The translations under genes and the position numbers were made by a program. Source: Devosia nitrariae (GTDB lineage Bacteria; Pseudomonadota; Alphaproteobacteria; Rhizobiales; Devosiaceae). From it: a stretch of 64,000 nucleotides of DNA. Shown in pieces: positions 7,444 through 16,644 of this stretch (within the stretch, counting starts at the first letter, position 1; each line of letters begins with the position of its first letter). The stretch is taken from positions 372,001 through 436,000 of the forward strand of contig NZ_BSNS01000011.1 of assembly GCF_030160115.1 (NCBI RefSeq). Direction: 5' to 3'. Below the pieces are notes generated by a model, which was not told where the DNA came from, ran no database searches, and saw only the letters and a program-made list of their open reading frames with translations.

Positions 7444-10400
7444 GTCTCCCGCGCCAGGTCAGCCAGAAGCCCCGCCGCAACCGACAGCCGCGAGACCGTC
7501 AGCGCGCCTTGCGTCAGGTCCGCGACCGCCGCCACCGCTCGCTCGACGGCCCGCGGCCGGCTGCTGCGCCAGGCGTCGATGCGCTTTTCGATCGGGCCTT
7601 CGCCGGCAGCCAGGATATCGGCGGTCAGGTCCCTCTGGGCGCGGGTGAGGTTGGCGAGCGCGCGGTCGAGCGCCATGCGGTCGAACCGGTCGGCCAGCAC
7701 GATCGCGCGCCCCTGGTCGGCGATCGGCCAGAGGTCGAAGACGCCGAACACGCCGAAAAAGGCACGCGCCGCCTCCTCGATCGTGGCCCCCATCCGTTCA
7801 CTGACCAGCACGACGTCGCTGGCATGCGCGAGGACCGGCAATTTGGCGATGGTGTGGGCGAGGTCCCCCGGCACGCCCTCTGCGATGAACCGTTCGGCGC
7901 TTGCCACGATTGCTCCCGCCATGGCCTCGGGCAAAAGCTCGCCGAGCACGCGGCGCAACTGCCCGACGCCCTCCGTATGGCGCGAAACCAGGTTTGCGAT
8001 ATCGCTTTCCACATGCGCATTGCGCAGGAACCAGAGCGTTTCACGGGCGAGCAGGGCGTTGACCTCGCCATAAAGCGCAAGTTGCGTAGCCCCGGGGATG
8101 CGATTGTCGAGCGCGTCGATCTGGGTATTGAGCCCGGTCAACCCATAGACGTCGCGTGTCGCCGCATAGGCGATGGCGACTTCTCCGACGCCCGCGCTGC
8201 TGGCCGCCATCAGCTCGAAAACGAAAGCCGGGCCGCCGCGATTGATCATGGCGTTGGCCAATACCGTCGCGATCACCTCGCGCTTCAGCCGGTGGCCGGT
8301 TACCGCGCCGGGGTACCGCGCCTTCAGTTTCTCCGGAAAGTAGCGGAAGAGCTCGCCGGCCAGATACGGGTTGTCGAGGGCGGGTGACTCGAGAAGGTCG
8401 GCATAGAGCGTGAGCTTGGCATAGGCGAGCAGCACCGCCAGCTCGGGGCGCGAGAGGCCGTGGCCGGCCTCGGCACGCTCGCTGATGGAAGTTTCCGGCG
8501 GCAGGAATTCGACCGCACGGCTCAACAAGCCCCGCTGCTCGAGGCCAATCATCAGGTCGCGATGCGCCGGCAAGTCCGCCAGCCCCGCACGCTCGGCGAG
8601 CGAAAGTGCCAGCGTCTGCAGGTAGTTGTTCCTGAGGCACAGGTCCGCCACCTCGTCGGTCATCTCGACAAGGAAAGCGTTGCGCGCCGCGCCCGAGAGC
8701 GTCCCGTCAGCGGTCAGTTGCCCCAAGGCAATCTTGATGTTGACCTCCAGGTCCGAGGAGTTGACGCCGGCCGAGTTGTCAATGGCATCGGTGTTGATGC
8801 GCCCGCCCCTGAGCGCGTATTCGATGCGCCCACGCTGGGTGATGCCGAGATTGGCACCTTCCCCGATCACCCTGGCGCGCATTTCGCTGGCGCTGATGCG
8901 GATGGCGTCGTTCGCCCGGTCGCCGGCCTGCGGATCCGTTTCGCTCGAGGCGCGGATATAGGTGCCGATGCCACCGAACCACATGAGATCGACATCGGCC
9001 GCAAGGATTGCGCTCATCACCTCCTGCGGCGTGGCGGTGGCCGCCCTTAGCCGCAGAAGCTCGCGCACTTCAGGGCTAAGGGAAATCGACTTGAGGCTGC
9101 GCGAGAAGACGCCGCCGCCCGTGGAGATCAGCGATTTGTCGTAGTCCTGCCAGGAGGAGCGCGGAAGGTGGAAGAGTCGCTTTCTCTCGGCAAAGCTCGC
9201 TTCCGGATCGGGATCGGGGTCAAGAAAGATATCGCGGTGGTCGAAGGCGGCCATCAGCCGGATCTGCCGAGAAAGCAGCATGCCGTTGCCGAAGACGTCG
9301 CCCGACATGTCGCCGACGCCCGCGACTGTGAAAGGCTCGCTCTGGATGTCGCGATCCATCTCGCGGAAGTGCCGTTTGACCGCTTCCCATGCCCCGCGGG
9401 CGGTGATGCCCATCTTCTTATGGTCGTAGCCGGCCGACCCGCCCGAGGCGAAGGCATCGCCCAGCCAGTATCCGCGGCTGATGGCGATGGCGTTGGCCGT
9501 GTCCGAGAAGCTCGCGGTGCCTTTGTCGGCAGCGACGACGAGATAGGGATCATCGCCGTCGCGCCGTACAACGTTCTCCGGCGGCACCACCGCGCCGGAG
9601 TTGAGATTGTCGGTGAGGTCCAGAAGTGAGCCGACAAAGATCTTGTAGCTCTCTATGCCCTCGGCCTTCCATGCCTCTCGCGGCATTGTGAGCGAGAGGC
9701 GCTTGGGCACGAACCCGCCCTTGGCCCCGACCGGAACGATGACCGCGTTCTTGACCTGCTGCGCCTTGACCAGGCCGAGGACTTCGGTGCGGAAGTCCTC
9801 CGGCCGGTCGGACCAGCGCAGGCCCCCGCGCGCGATCGCTCCGAACCGCAGGTGCACGCCCTCGACCCGCGGCGAATAGACGAAGATCTCCCGGAACGGG
9901 CGGGGCGCCGGCAGGCTGTCGACCTGCGCGCAGTCGAACTTGATGGCGAGCGCCGGGCGCCGGGCGCCGTCCGCGTCACGCTGGAAGAAGTTGGTGCGCA
10001 CCGACGCTTCGACGAGATTGTGGAACCGGGCGAGGATGCGGTCCTCGTCGAGGGAGGTCGCCGCGTCTCGCGCTGCAACGATTGCCGCTCGTGCCGCCTC
10101 TGCGTCCTCCACACTCGCGCCGGCCGGGTCATGCAGGGCACGAAAGAGCCCGACCAGCGCGGCCGCCGCCCTGTGCTGGGTCACGGCGACCTGGGCGAGA
10201 TAGCGCTGCGAATAGGAGATGCCGACCTGCCGCAGATACCGCGAAAGCGCGCGCAGCACCGCCACGTCGTCCCAGGTGAGGCCCGTCCACAGCGTCAGGG
10301 CGTTGAGCCCGTCGCTCTCGGCTTGTGCATGCCAGACCGCCGCGATCGCACGTTCAATGGTCTCGCCTGCGGTCTCGGGCAGCACCTCGAGCCCCTCGGG

Positions 10401-12173
10401 CGCAGCGACCACCATGTCGTGGATATAGCGCAGCGTCCCGTCGCGTGGGCTCACCGTATAGGTGCGCTCGTCGATCACCCGGAAGCCGAAATGCTCGAGC
10501 ATCGGCACACGGTCGCTCAACGGAATGGCGCTGCCGCGATGATAGAACTTGAGGCCGAGCTTACCTTCTCTCCCCACGCGCCGCCGCAGACGTATGGCGA
10601 TGGCGGCTTCATCTGTCAGGGTTTCGAGAACGGCAATGTCGGAGAGGGCGTCGGCGACGCTGTTGCGCGATTCATAGGCCGCCGAGAAGGCATCCCGAAA
10701 ATTGCTGATCGTCGCCGGCTCGGGCGCGGCCGCCGCGATCCGGTCGCCGAACGAGCGGCTGAGATTCTCGACATTGGTCTCGAGCTCGGTGCGCGATGGG
10801 CGCGGCGTCGGCCCGCCATTGCGCCCGATGATGACGTGGAGCCGCACCAGGTCTCCTTCGGGAAAGTGCGGGTAATAGGCCGAGAGGCGCCCGTCGTAGC
10901 ATTCGCCGAGATAGGCGGTGATGCGGGCGCGAACCTCCGAGTCGTAGCGGTCGCGTGGGATGTAGACCAGGATCGAGACGAAATTGTCGAACTGGTCGAT
11001 GCGCGGCAGCACCCTGACGCGCGGCCGGTCGTAGAGCGTGGCCACCGCATGGGCGTATTCGGCAAGTTCGTCTACCGAGATCTGGAAGAGCTCATCGCGC
11101 GGGTAAGTGTCGAGCGCGGCCAGTAGCGCCCGGCTCGCATGGCTATCTGCCTCGAGGCCGGACCGCCGCATGACCTCGACGACCTTGCGCCGGATAAGCG
11201 GCACTTCCGTGTGGGGCGTTGCCAGCGCCTGCGAGGTGAAAAGGCCGATGATCCGCAACTCGCCGGTCACCTCGCCCTCCGGCCCGTAAAGCTTGATGCC
11301 CACATAGTCCATATGCACGCGCCGGTGCACGCGCGCACGGATATTGGCCTTGGTGACGAGGAGCGGCTCGACCGCCCTGACGAAGGCTACGTGCTGCGGG
11401 GTCGTCTCGACATAGTTGGGCCCCGAGCGCAGGAACCGTACCGCCGGATCGTCCAGAATGCCCAACCCGCTGCCGGGTGCCGGCTCGAGCCGCATCTCGT
11501 CGCCCCGGCCCTCGAGCCGATACTCGCGCGCGCCGAGAAACGTGAAGTTGTTCTCGGCGAGCCATCCGAGGAAATAGACTGCCTCGTCGACAAGCGCCGC
11601 CGGCAGGCCGGCCCGGTTGGCGGCAAGCCGCTCGACTTCCGCCCGCAACCGCTCGAGCATGGGCTTCCAGTCGCGCACCGCGCGGGCGACCTCGCTCATG
11701 GCCATGTCGAGCTCGTCTCTCAACGTCTCGGTCTCGCCCATGGGCTCGATTTCCATGTGCAGGACACTGACCGGCACGTGGTCGGGTTCCGGTTTGGCGG
11801 CAAGGCCGCCGGGCGAGAGAAACACCACCGGATGGGCAAGCAGCCGCACTGATCCGCCCGCCGCCCGCACCGCGGCGAGCGCCGTGTCGACGATGAACGG
11901 CATGTCCGGCGAGATGACGTCGACGACCATTGGGCCGTCTCCCACCGCTGCCGAAATATGCACCAGGCTCTTGCGCGGCGGCTCCGCGCCGATCAGGCCG
12001 TAGGAGGCCCGCAACCGCGCTTCAAATGCCTCGGGCATCGTCGCCGAGAGGTCGTCGCTATCCGTGGCGGCCACTGCCGCTTCGATGAAAACGGCAAGGT
12101 CCGGTTCGCTGACGCGAAGCGCCTCTGCGCGCGCCAGCAGGGCGGCGCGTGTGGATGCGATGGTTTCGTTCAC
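7440..12173 (-). CDS. NAD-dependent glutamate dehydrogenase, large (about 1600-residue) type
   Basis: The 1577-residue length is that of the large NAD-GDH class found in proteobacteria. The N-terminal half (roughly residues 1-650) is regulatory, with ACT-like segments. The catalytic part holds RGGLRWSDRPEDFRTEVLGL and VPVGAKGGFVPKR, with the substrate and catalytic lysines, near residue 800. Further on are VAADKGTASFSDTANAIA and GGSAGYDHKKMGITARGAW, then the Rossmann region with VAGVGDMSGDVFGNGM. It deaminates glutamate to 2-oxoglutarate in the catabolic direction. It appears to be the first gene of a pair with the GNAT gene, whose start overlaps its stop. No frameshift is visible over 4.7 kb. 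Confidence 0.96.
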   Translation of the reverse strand: MNETIASTRAALLARAEALRVSEPDLAVFIEAAVAATDSDDLSATMPEAFEARLRASYGLIGAEPPRKSLVHISAAVGDGPMVVDVISPDMPFIVDTALAAVRAAGGSVRLLAHPVVFLSPGGLAAKPEPDHVPVSVLHMEIEPMGETETLRDELDMAMSEVARAVRDWKPMLERLRAEVERLAANRAGLPAALVDEAVYFLGWLAENNFTFLGAREYRLEGRGDEMRLEPAPGSGLGILDDPAVRFLRSGPNYVETTPQHVAFVRAVEPLLVTKANIRARVHRRVHMDYVGIKLYGPEGEVTGELRIIGLFTSQALATPHTEVPLIRRKVVEVMRRSGLEADSHASRALLAALDTYPRDELFQISVDELAEYAHAVATLYDRPRVRVLPRIDQFDNFVSILVYIPRDRYDSEVRARITAYLGECYDGRLSAYYPHFPEGDLVRLHVIIGRNGGPTPRPSRTELETNVENLSRSFGDRIAAAAPEPATISNFRDAFSAAYESRNSVADALSDIAVLETLTDEAAIAIRLRRRVGREGKLGLKFYHRGSAIPLSDRVPMLEHFGFRVIDERTYTVSPRDGTLRYIHDMVVAAPEGLEVLPETAGETIERAIAAVWHAQAESDGLNALTLWTGLTWDDVAVLRALSRYLRQVGISYSQRYLAQVAVTQHRAAAALVGLFRALHDPAGASVEDAEAARAAIVAARDAATSLDEDRILARFHNLVEASVRTNFFQRDADGARRPALAIKFDCAQVDSLPAPRPFREIFVYSPRVEGVHLRFGAIARGGLRWSDRPEDFRTEVLGLVKAQQVKNAVIVPVGAKGGFVPKRLSLTMPREAWKAEGIESYKIFVGSLLDLTDNLNSGAVVPPENVVRRDGDDPYLVVAADKGTASFSDTANAIAISRGYWLGDAFASGGSAGYDHKKMGITARGAWEAVKRHFREMDRDIQSEPFTVAGVGDMSGDVFGNGMLLSRQIRLMAAFDHRDIFLDPDPDPEASFAERKRLFHLPRSSWQDYDKSLISTGGGVFSRSLKSISLSPEVRELLRLRAATATPQEVMSAILAADVDLMWFGGIGTYIRASSETDPQAGDRANDAIRISASEMRARVIGEGANLGITQRGRIEYALRGGRINTDAIDNSAGVNSSDLEVNIKIALGQLTADGTLSGAARNAFLVEMTDEVADLCLRNNYLQTLALSLAERAGLADLPAHRDLMIGLEQRGLLSRAVEFLPPETSISERAEAGHGLSRPELAVLLAYAKLTLYADLLESPALDNPYLAGELFRYFPEKLKARYPGAVTGHRLKREVIATVLANAMINRGGPAFVFELMAASSAGVGEVAIAYAATRDVYGLTGLNTQIDALDNRIPGATQLALYGEVNALLARETLWFLRNAHVESDIANLVSRHTEGVGQLRRVLGELLPEAMAGAIVASAERFIAEGVPGDLAHTIAKLPVLAHASDVVLVSERMGATIEEAARAFFGVFGVFDLWPIADQGRAIVLADRFDRMALDRALANLTRAQRDLTADILAAGEGPIEKRIDAWRSSRPRAVERAVAAVADLTQGALTVSRLSVAAGLLADLARET

Positions 12174-12294
12174 GGCCAGACCTGCCTCCTGCTTCCCGCG
12201 GGCACAGCCTAGCCGGCCCTGCAGGATTTGTCCTCCTCGTCACGGCGGGAGGCTATACGTCATTGGTCGAAACCATGTGACAGGCGCGCGAACT

Positions 12295-12326
12295 ACTCCC
12301 CGATCACGTCACTCCCCGATTACGTC
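12295..12326. repeat. 16-bp tandem duplication at the 3' end of the AraC-type gene
   Basis: Two adjacent 16-base units, ACTCCCCGATCACGTC and ACTCCCCGATTACGTC, differ at one base. The boundary lies at the stop codon (12309-12311) of the AraC-type gene, so the second unit encodes its last residues and the first is its untranslated copy. This looks like a slippage duplication that would add codons only if the stop were lost. Confidence 0.7.
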
Positions 12327-13262
12327 TTGGCGCATCTGTCGCGGCGTGATGCCGTAGGCTTTGCGGAAGTGCTCGTAGAACTGGCTGAGGGAGGTAAAGC
12401 CCGACTGGAAGGCGATATTGGCGATCGACAGGTTCCCTTCAAAGAGCAGCGAACGGGCGCGGATCAGCCGCATGCGCGTGACGAACTTCTGCATCGAGAT
12501 GTGCATCACCTTGGTGAAGAGGTTGAGCGCATAGTTGGGGTGGAGGCCTACCACCCCGGCCACGTCGGCGGCGGTCAGCGGCTCGGAGAGGTTCTCTACG
12601 ATGTGCCGGACCATGGCCACGACATAGCGCACGGGCGAGGCGGTGCGGGTGCGCGTGCCGTGATGCTCGATCCAGGCCGGCAGCAGCACCTCATAGCCGG
12701 TGAGCGCTGCGCGGCGGAACATGGTGCCGATCTCGACCTTGACGATATCGGTGCGAAGGGCATCGCCCGAGCGATAGTCAGCATGCCAGCGGTCGAGCGT
12801 GTCGACCGCGACGGCATCGGGGTTGAGGCAGACGATGCCACCGCCCATCATGGTCTCAGTCAGCCGGCCGAGCTGGGGCATGTGGAGGAAGGAGTCGAGC
12901 GGCAGATAGACATTGATCTGCCGACCTGCCAGAGCCGCCTCGCTGAGGGCCACCGTCTGATGGGGAACGCCCGCCCAGAAGGCAACGAGCCGATTGGAAG
13001 GCACGGTCACCGGCCGCGTGTCATGGACATAGTCCATGTCCCCGCCGGTCAGCCAATTGATCTCGATATGGCCGTGGACATGCGCAGACGGCATCAGTTG
13101 CGGGGTGAACGAGCGGATGCCGAACCGCCCGAAGGCGCGGCTCGAGGCGTAGAAACTCCGGTCCGGCCGCGGTGTGGCGCGGCAATAGCCCTTGTCGACC
13201 CGTTGGCGCGGGGCAGGAGCTGGGGCTTTGGAGGTCGTTCTGGGGCGTTCGAGCACTTCCAT
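12309..13262 (-). CDS. AraC family transcriptional regulator, MelR-like, probable regulator of the alpha-galactoside operon
   Basis: The 317-residue protein has an N-terminal cupin-type effector domain with HVHGHIEINWLTGGDMDYV near residues 62-80, and a C-terminal double HTH from about residue 215: LTAADVAGVVGLHPNYALNLFTKVM and the AraC signature ANIAFQSGFTSLSQFYEHFRKAYGITPRQMR. The arrangement resembles MelR. It is divergent from the binding-protein gene at 13420 with 157 bases between. That gap contains an inverted pair GGAAGC (near 13283) and GCTTCC (near 13314) that could be a binding site. Regulation of the neighbouring GH4/ABC operon is inferred from position. Confidence 0.88.
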   Translation of the reverse strand: MEVLERPRTTSKAPAPAPRQRVDKGYCRATPRPDRSFYASSRAFGRFGIRSFTPQLMPSAHVHGHIEINWLTGGDMDYVHDTRPVTVPSNRLVAFWAGVPHQTVALSEAALAGRQINVYLPLDSFLHMPQLGRLTETMMGGGIVCLNPDAVAVDTLDRWHADYRSGDALRTDIVKVEIGTMFRRAALTGYEVLLPAWIEHHGTRTRTASPVRYVVAMVRHIVENLSEPLTAADVAGVVGLHPNYALNLFTKVMHISMQKFVTRMRLIRARSLLFEGNLSIANIAFQSGFTSLSQFYEHFRKAYGITPRQMRQDVIGE

Positions 13263-13419
13263 ACGTCATCACCAAATCTTAGGAAGCCGGAAGAGGTCTT
13301 TAACTAATCGGATTGCTTCCCGTGTTGCAAGGCGTACGATTTTTATGGCGGAGAGAATGCCGGGTGACGTCGCCCGGCAAATCGGCAGGCATTGTCGCTC
13401 CGCCGTTATGGGAGGAACC

Positions 13420-15507
13420 ATGAGAAAGCACGCATTTGCCCTTGGCGGGGCAAGTCTTCTGCTAAGCGTGTCGTTCATCGCTACTCAGGCGCAGACGATC
13501 GAGACGACGACGCCCCCGGATCCGCCGGAATTCGCGGCCCAGACCGAGCCGGTCTTTGTTGGTGTCACCGACATCATGGAGTATCGCGCGCTCGACAGCT
13601 ACAACGAGCCGGAATGGATCAAGACCAATTTCGTCGACACCGGCAAGCTGCCGCCGGTCGAAGAGCGCCTGCCTGAGGAACCCCTGGTCTTCAAGACCGG
13701 CAACATGCCGGACGGCGTCGGCGTCTACGGCGACGTGATGCGCCACGTCATCGGCGGACGTCCCGAGGGCTGGAACTACATCGGCGGCCAATCCCAGGGT
13801 TGGGGAGGCATCGACATCGGCCTGTCCGAGTGCCTCACCCGTACCGGTCCTCTCTTCATGATCCGGGCCGAGGAACTGGAGCCCATGCCCAACCTCGCCA
13901 AGAGCTGGGAATGGTCCGAGGACGGCCATGAGCTGACCATGCACCTCATCGAAGGCGCCAAGTGGTCCGACGGCGACCCGTTCGACACCGAAGACATCAT
14001 GTTCTACTGGGAGGACAACGTCCTCGATCCCAACGTCTTCCCCCTCAACGGCGCGACGCCCGAGACCTTTGGGCAGGGCACCAAGCTCGAGGCGATCGAC
14101 GAATACACCATCAAATGGACGTTCGAGGAAGCATTCCCGAACCAGTATCTCTATGCCATGGCCTACGGCACCTTCTGTCCGGGCCCGAGCCATATCCTCA
14201 AACCCGAGCACCCCAACTACTCGGACAACACCTACGACCAATACAAGAACGCCTTCCCGCCCGAATACCTCAACATTCCGGTCATGGGTGCGTGGGTGCC
14301 GGTTGAATACAGGCCCGACGACATCATCGTCATGCGCCGCAACCCTTACTACTGGAAGGTCGACGAGGAGGGTAACCAGCTCCCCTATCTCGACGAGATG
14401 CATTATCGCCTTTCGACGTGGGCTGACCGCGACGTGCAGGCGGTGGCAGGCTCGGGCGATTTCTCCAACCTCGAGCAGGCCGAGAGCTATGTCGAGGCCT
14501 TGCGCCGCTCGGCCGACGACAACGCCCCCGCCCGCCTGCAGTTCGGCGCCCGCACTATCGGCTATGCGCTGCGCATGAACTTCTCGGGCAATGGCTGGGG
14601 TGAACCAGACGCGCGTGAGCAGGCGATCCGCGAGCTGAATCGCACGCTCGAGTTCCGACAGGCCATAACATTGGCTGTCGACCGGCAAAGGTTGGGTGAA
14701 TCGCTCGTGCGCGGACCATTCACCGCCATCTATCCGGGCGGCCTCTATGCCGGCACGACCTACTATGACAAGGAGTCGACGGTCTACTACCCATTCAATC
14801 TCGAGCAGGCCAATGCCATGCTCGACGAACTGGGGCTTACCGACACCGACGGCAACGGCGTGCGCAACTTCCCTGAAGGCACGGCCGGTGGGCAGGACGT
14901 GGAGATCACGCTTCTTGCCAACACCGACTATTCGACCGACACCAACCTGGCTGAAGGCGTCATCGCCATGATGGAGCCGTTGGGGCTGCGCGTCATTGCC
15001 AACTTCCAGCAGGGAACGGCGCGCGACGACATGGCGCAGGCCGGTCAGTTCGATTGGTCGGTGGAACGGCAGGGCGCTGAGGTGGTCTCGGTCGTCCAGG
15101 GCACATCCGCGCTCGCTCCCACTGGTCCGCGCACCCATCCGTTCCATCGCGCGGGCGAGAACGATGAGCTCGATCTCCTGCCTTTCGAGGAAGAACTCGT
15201 ACAGATCGTGCGGGACTTCATCGCCACCAGCGACAACGCGGAGCGGGCTGAGCTGATGAAGCAGTACCAGCAGGTCTTCACCGAGAACGTCTATTCGGTG
15301 GGGCTGACCCAGTATCCTGGGGCGCTCATCATCAACAAGCGCTTCAGGAACATCCCGGAAGGTGCCCCGATCTTCATGTTCAACTGGGCCGAGGACAACA
15401 TCATCCGCGAGCGCGTCTATGTGCCGACGGATGACCAGCCCGGCCACGAACTGCACCCTCAGACCCTGCCGGACGTGCCCGGCGGTGGTGGGCCGGTCGA
15501 AGGCTGA
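13420..15507 (+). CDS. ABC transporter substrate-binding protein, family 5 (AgpA-like, probable alpha-galactoside binding)
   Basis: A 695-residue periplasmic protein. It has a signal peptide (about residues 1-25, ending TQAQ), then PNLAKSWEWSEDGHELTMHLIEGAKWSDGDPFDTEDIMFYWED, the classic family 5 (oligopeptide/oligosaccharide) segment. ATG 13420 was chosen because GGAGGA lies just upstream and the signal peptide begins there; upstream in-frame codons lack a signal. At about 77 kDa it is in the size range of AgpA of Sinorhizobium, which binds alpha-galactosides. Context (GH4 alpha-galactosidase at the operon end) supports the same ligand class. A strong hairpin follows the stop. Confidence 0.88.
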   Translation: MRKHAFALGGASLLLSVSFIATQAQTIETTTPPDPPEFAAQTEPVFVGVTDIMEYRALDSYNEPEWIKTNFVDTGKLPPVEERLPEEPLVFKTGNMPDGVGVYGDVMRHVIGGRPEGWNYIGGQSQGWGGIDIGLSECLTRTGPLFMIRAEELEPMPNLAKSWEWSEDGHELTMHLIEGAKWSDGDPFDTEDIMFYWEDNVLDPNVFPLNGATPETFGQGTKLEAIDEYTIKWTFEEAFPNQYLYAMAYGTFCPGPSHILKPEHPNYSDNTYDQYKNAFPPEYLNIPVMGAWVPVEYRPDDIIVMRRNPYYWKVDEEGNQLPYLDEMHYRLSTWADRDVQAVAGSGDFSNLEQAESYVEALRRSADDNAPARLQFGARTIGYALRMNFSGNGWGEPDAREQAIRELNRTLEFRQAITLAVDRQRLGESLVRGPFTAIYPGGLYAGTTYYDKESTVYYPFNLEQANAMLDELGLTDTDGNGVRNFPEGTAGGQDVEITLLANTDYSTDTNLAEGVIAMMEPLGLRVIANFQQGTARDDMAQAGQFDWSVERQGAEVVSVVQGTSALAPTGPRTHPFHRAGENDELDLLPFEEELVQIVRDFIATSDNAERAELMKQYQQVFTENVYSVGLTQYPGALIINKRFRNIPEGAPIFMFNWAEDNIIRERVYVPTDDQPGHELHPQTLPDVPGGGGPVEG

Positions 15508-15516
15508 CCTGAATAC

Positions 15517-15544
15517 GCCGGACGGGGGCAGCCCTCCGTCCGGC
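15517..15544 (+). other. Intercistronic hairpin after the binding-protein gene
   Basis: GCCGGACGG at 15517-15525 pairs perfectly with CCGTCCGGC at 15536-15544 around a 10-base loop. It has no T tract. It sits 9 bases after the binding-protein stop and 90 bases before the permease start, the usual place for a stabilising or attenuating stem that lets the binding protein be made in excess. Confidence 0.6.
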
Positions 15545-15633
15545 CCAATGGTGCCACGAGCACGATGTACATCCCTTCCCATCGGGGGAGGGTTGCACGG
15601 GCGGACATCGCTAAGAGAAGATAAAGGCCGCAA

Positions 15634-16644
15634 ATGTTCCGATTCATCGCTATGCGGGTACTGGGAGCGATCCCGCTCCTGCTCCTTTTGAGCGTCGTTA
15701 CCTTCGCCATCATCCAGGCCCCCCCCGGTGACTATGGCGACTACATCCGCTCCATGCTCATGAACCAGGGCGGCGTGCCCGCAGAGTTGGCCGAAATCCA
15801 GGCTGAAGCCTATCGCGAGGCCAACGGGCTCAACGATCCGCTGGTCGTCCAGTACTTCCGCTGGATCACCGGCATCGTCACCCGCTTCGATTTCGGACAC
15901 AGCCTCTACTACAACAAACCCGTGGGCAACGTGGTGGCCGAGCGCCTGCCGGCGACCATCATGCTGGCGTTGACCTGTCACATCCTGGCGTCGGTACTGG
16001 GTATCTCGCTCGGCATAATCGCCGCCACCCGCCAATATAGCTGGACCGACACCTTTCTCGGCGTCGTCTCTTTCCTTGGCATGACCATCCCGAGATTCCT
16101 CCTCGCCATCATCATCCTCTACATTCTCGTTTTCCGGCTGAACGTCGGCGAGGTCGGCATGTTCTTTTCGGCCCGCTATGGCGGCGCACCGTGGAGCTGG
16201 GACAAGTTCGTCAACCTTGTCCAGCACATCTGGCCCGTGGTGTTCATCGCCACCTTTGGCGGGCTCGCCTACAACATGCGCGTGATGCGCGCGAACCTCC
16301 TCGACGTCCTCAATTCGCAATATGTCGAAACGGCGCGGGCCAAGGGCCTGCCGGAGGGCGCTGTGATCATGAAGCATGCCGTGCCCAACGCGCTGCACCC
16401 GCTCGTTGCCTATCAGGGCGTGGTGCTGCCCTATATGCTGACCGGGGAGATCGAGGTGGCGATTGTCTTCGGCCTCGCGACGGTCGGACCGGCCATCGTC
16501 GGCTCCATGGGTGTTGGCGACGTCTTCGTCACTGCCACCTTCATGCTGGTGCTTGCGGCGACCCTCATCGTCGGCAACATCATCGCCGATATCCTGCTCG
16601 CCGTCCTCGACCCGCGCATCCGCCTGGGAGGGAATGCGGAATGA
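15634..16644 (+). CDS. ABC transporter permease (DppB family)
   Basis: A 336-residue inner-membrane protein starting MFRFIAMRVLGAIPLLLLLSV, as in DppB/OppB. It carries the permease signature ETARAKGLPEGAVIMKHAVPNALHPLVAY near residue 232 and about six hydrophobic segments. An AGATAAAGG precedes the ATG. The stop overlaps the next gene by ATGA. It pairs with the DppC-type permease to form the channel of the presumed alpha-galactoside importer. Confidence 0.93.
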   Translation: MFRFIAMRVLGAIPLLLLLSVVTFAIIQAPPGDYGDYIRSMLMNQGGVPAELAEIQAEAYREANGLNDPLVVQYFRWITGIVTRFDFGHSLYYNKPVGNVVAERLPATIMLALTCHILASVLGISLGIIAATRQYSWTDTFLGVVSFLGMTIPRFLLAIIILYILVFRLNVGEVGMFFSARYGGAPWSWDKFVNLVQHIWPVVFIATFGGLAYNMRVMRANLLDVLNSQYVETARAKGLPEGAVIMKHAVPNALHPLVAYQGVVLPYMLTGEIEVAIVFGLATVGPAIVGSMGVGDVFVTATFMLVLAATLIVGNIIADILLAVLDPRIRLGGNAE

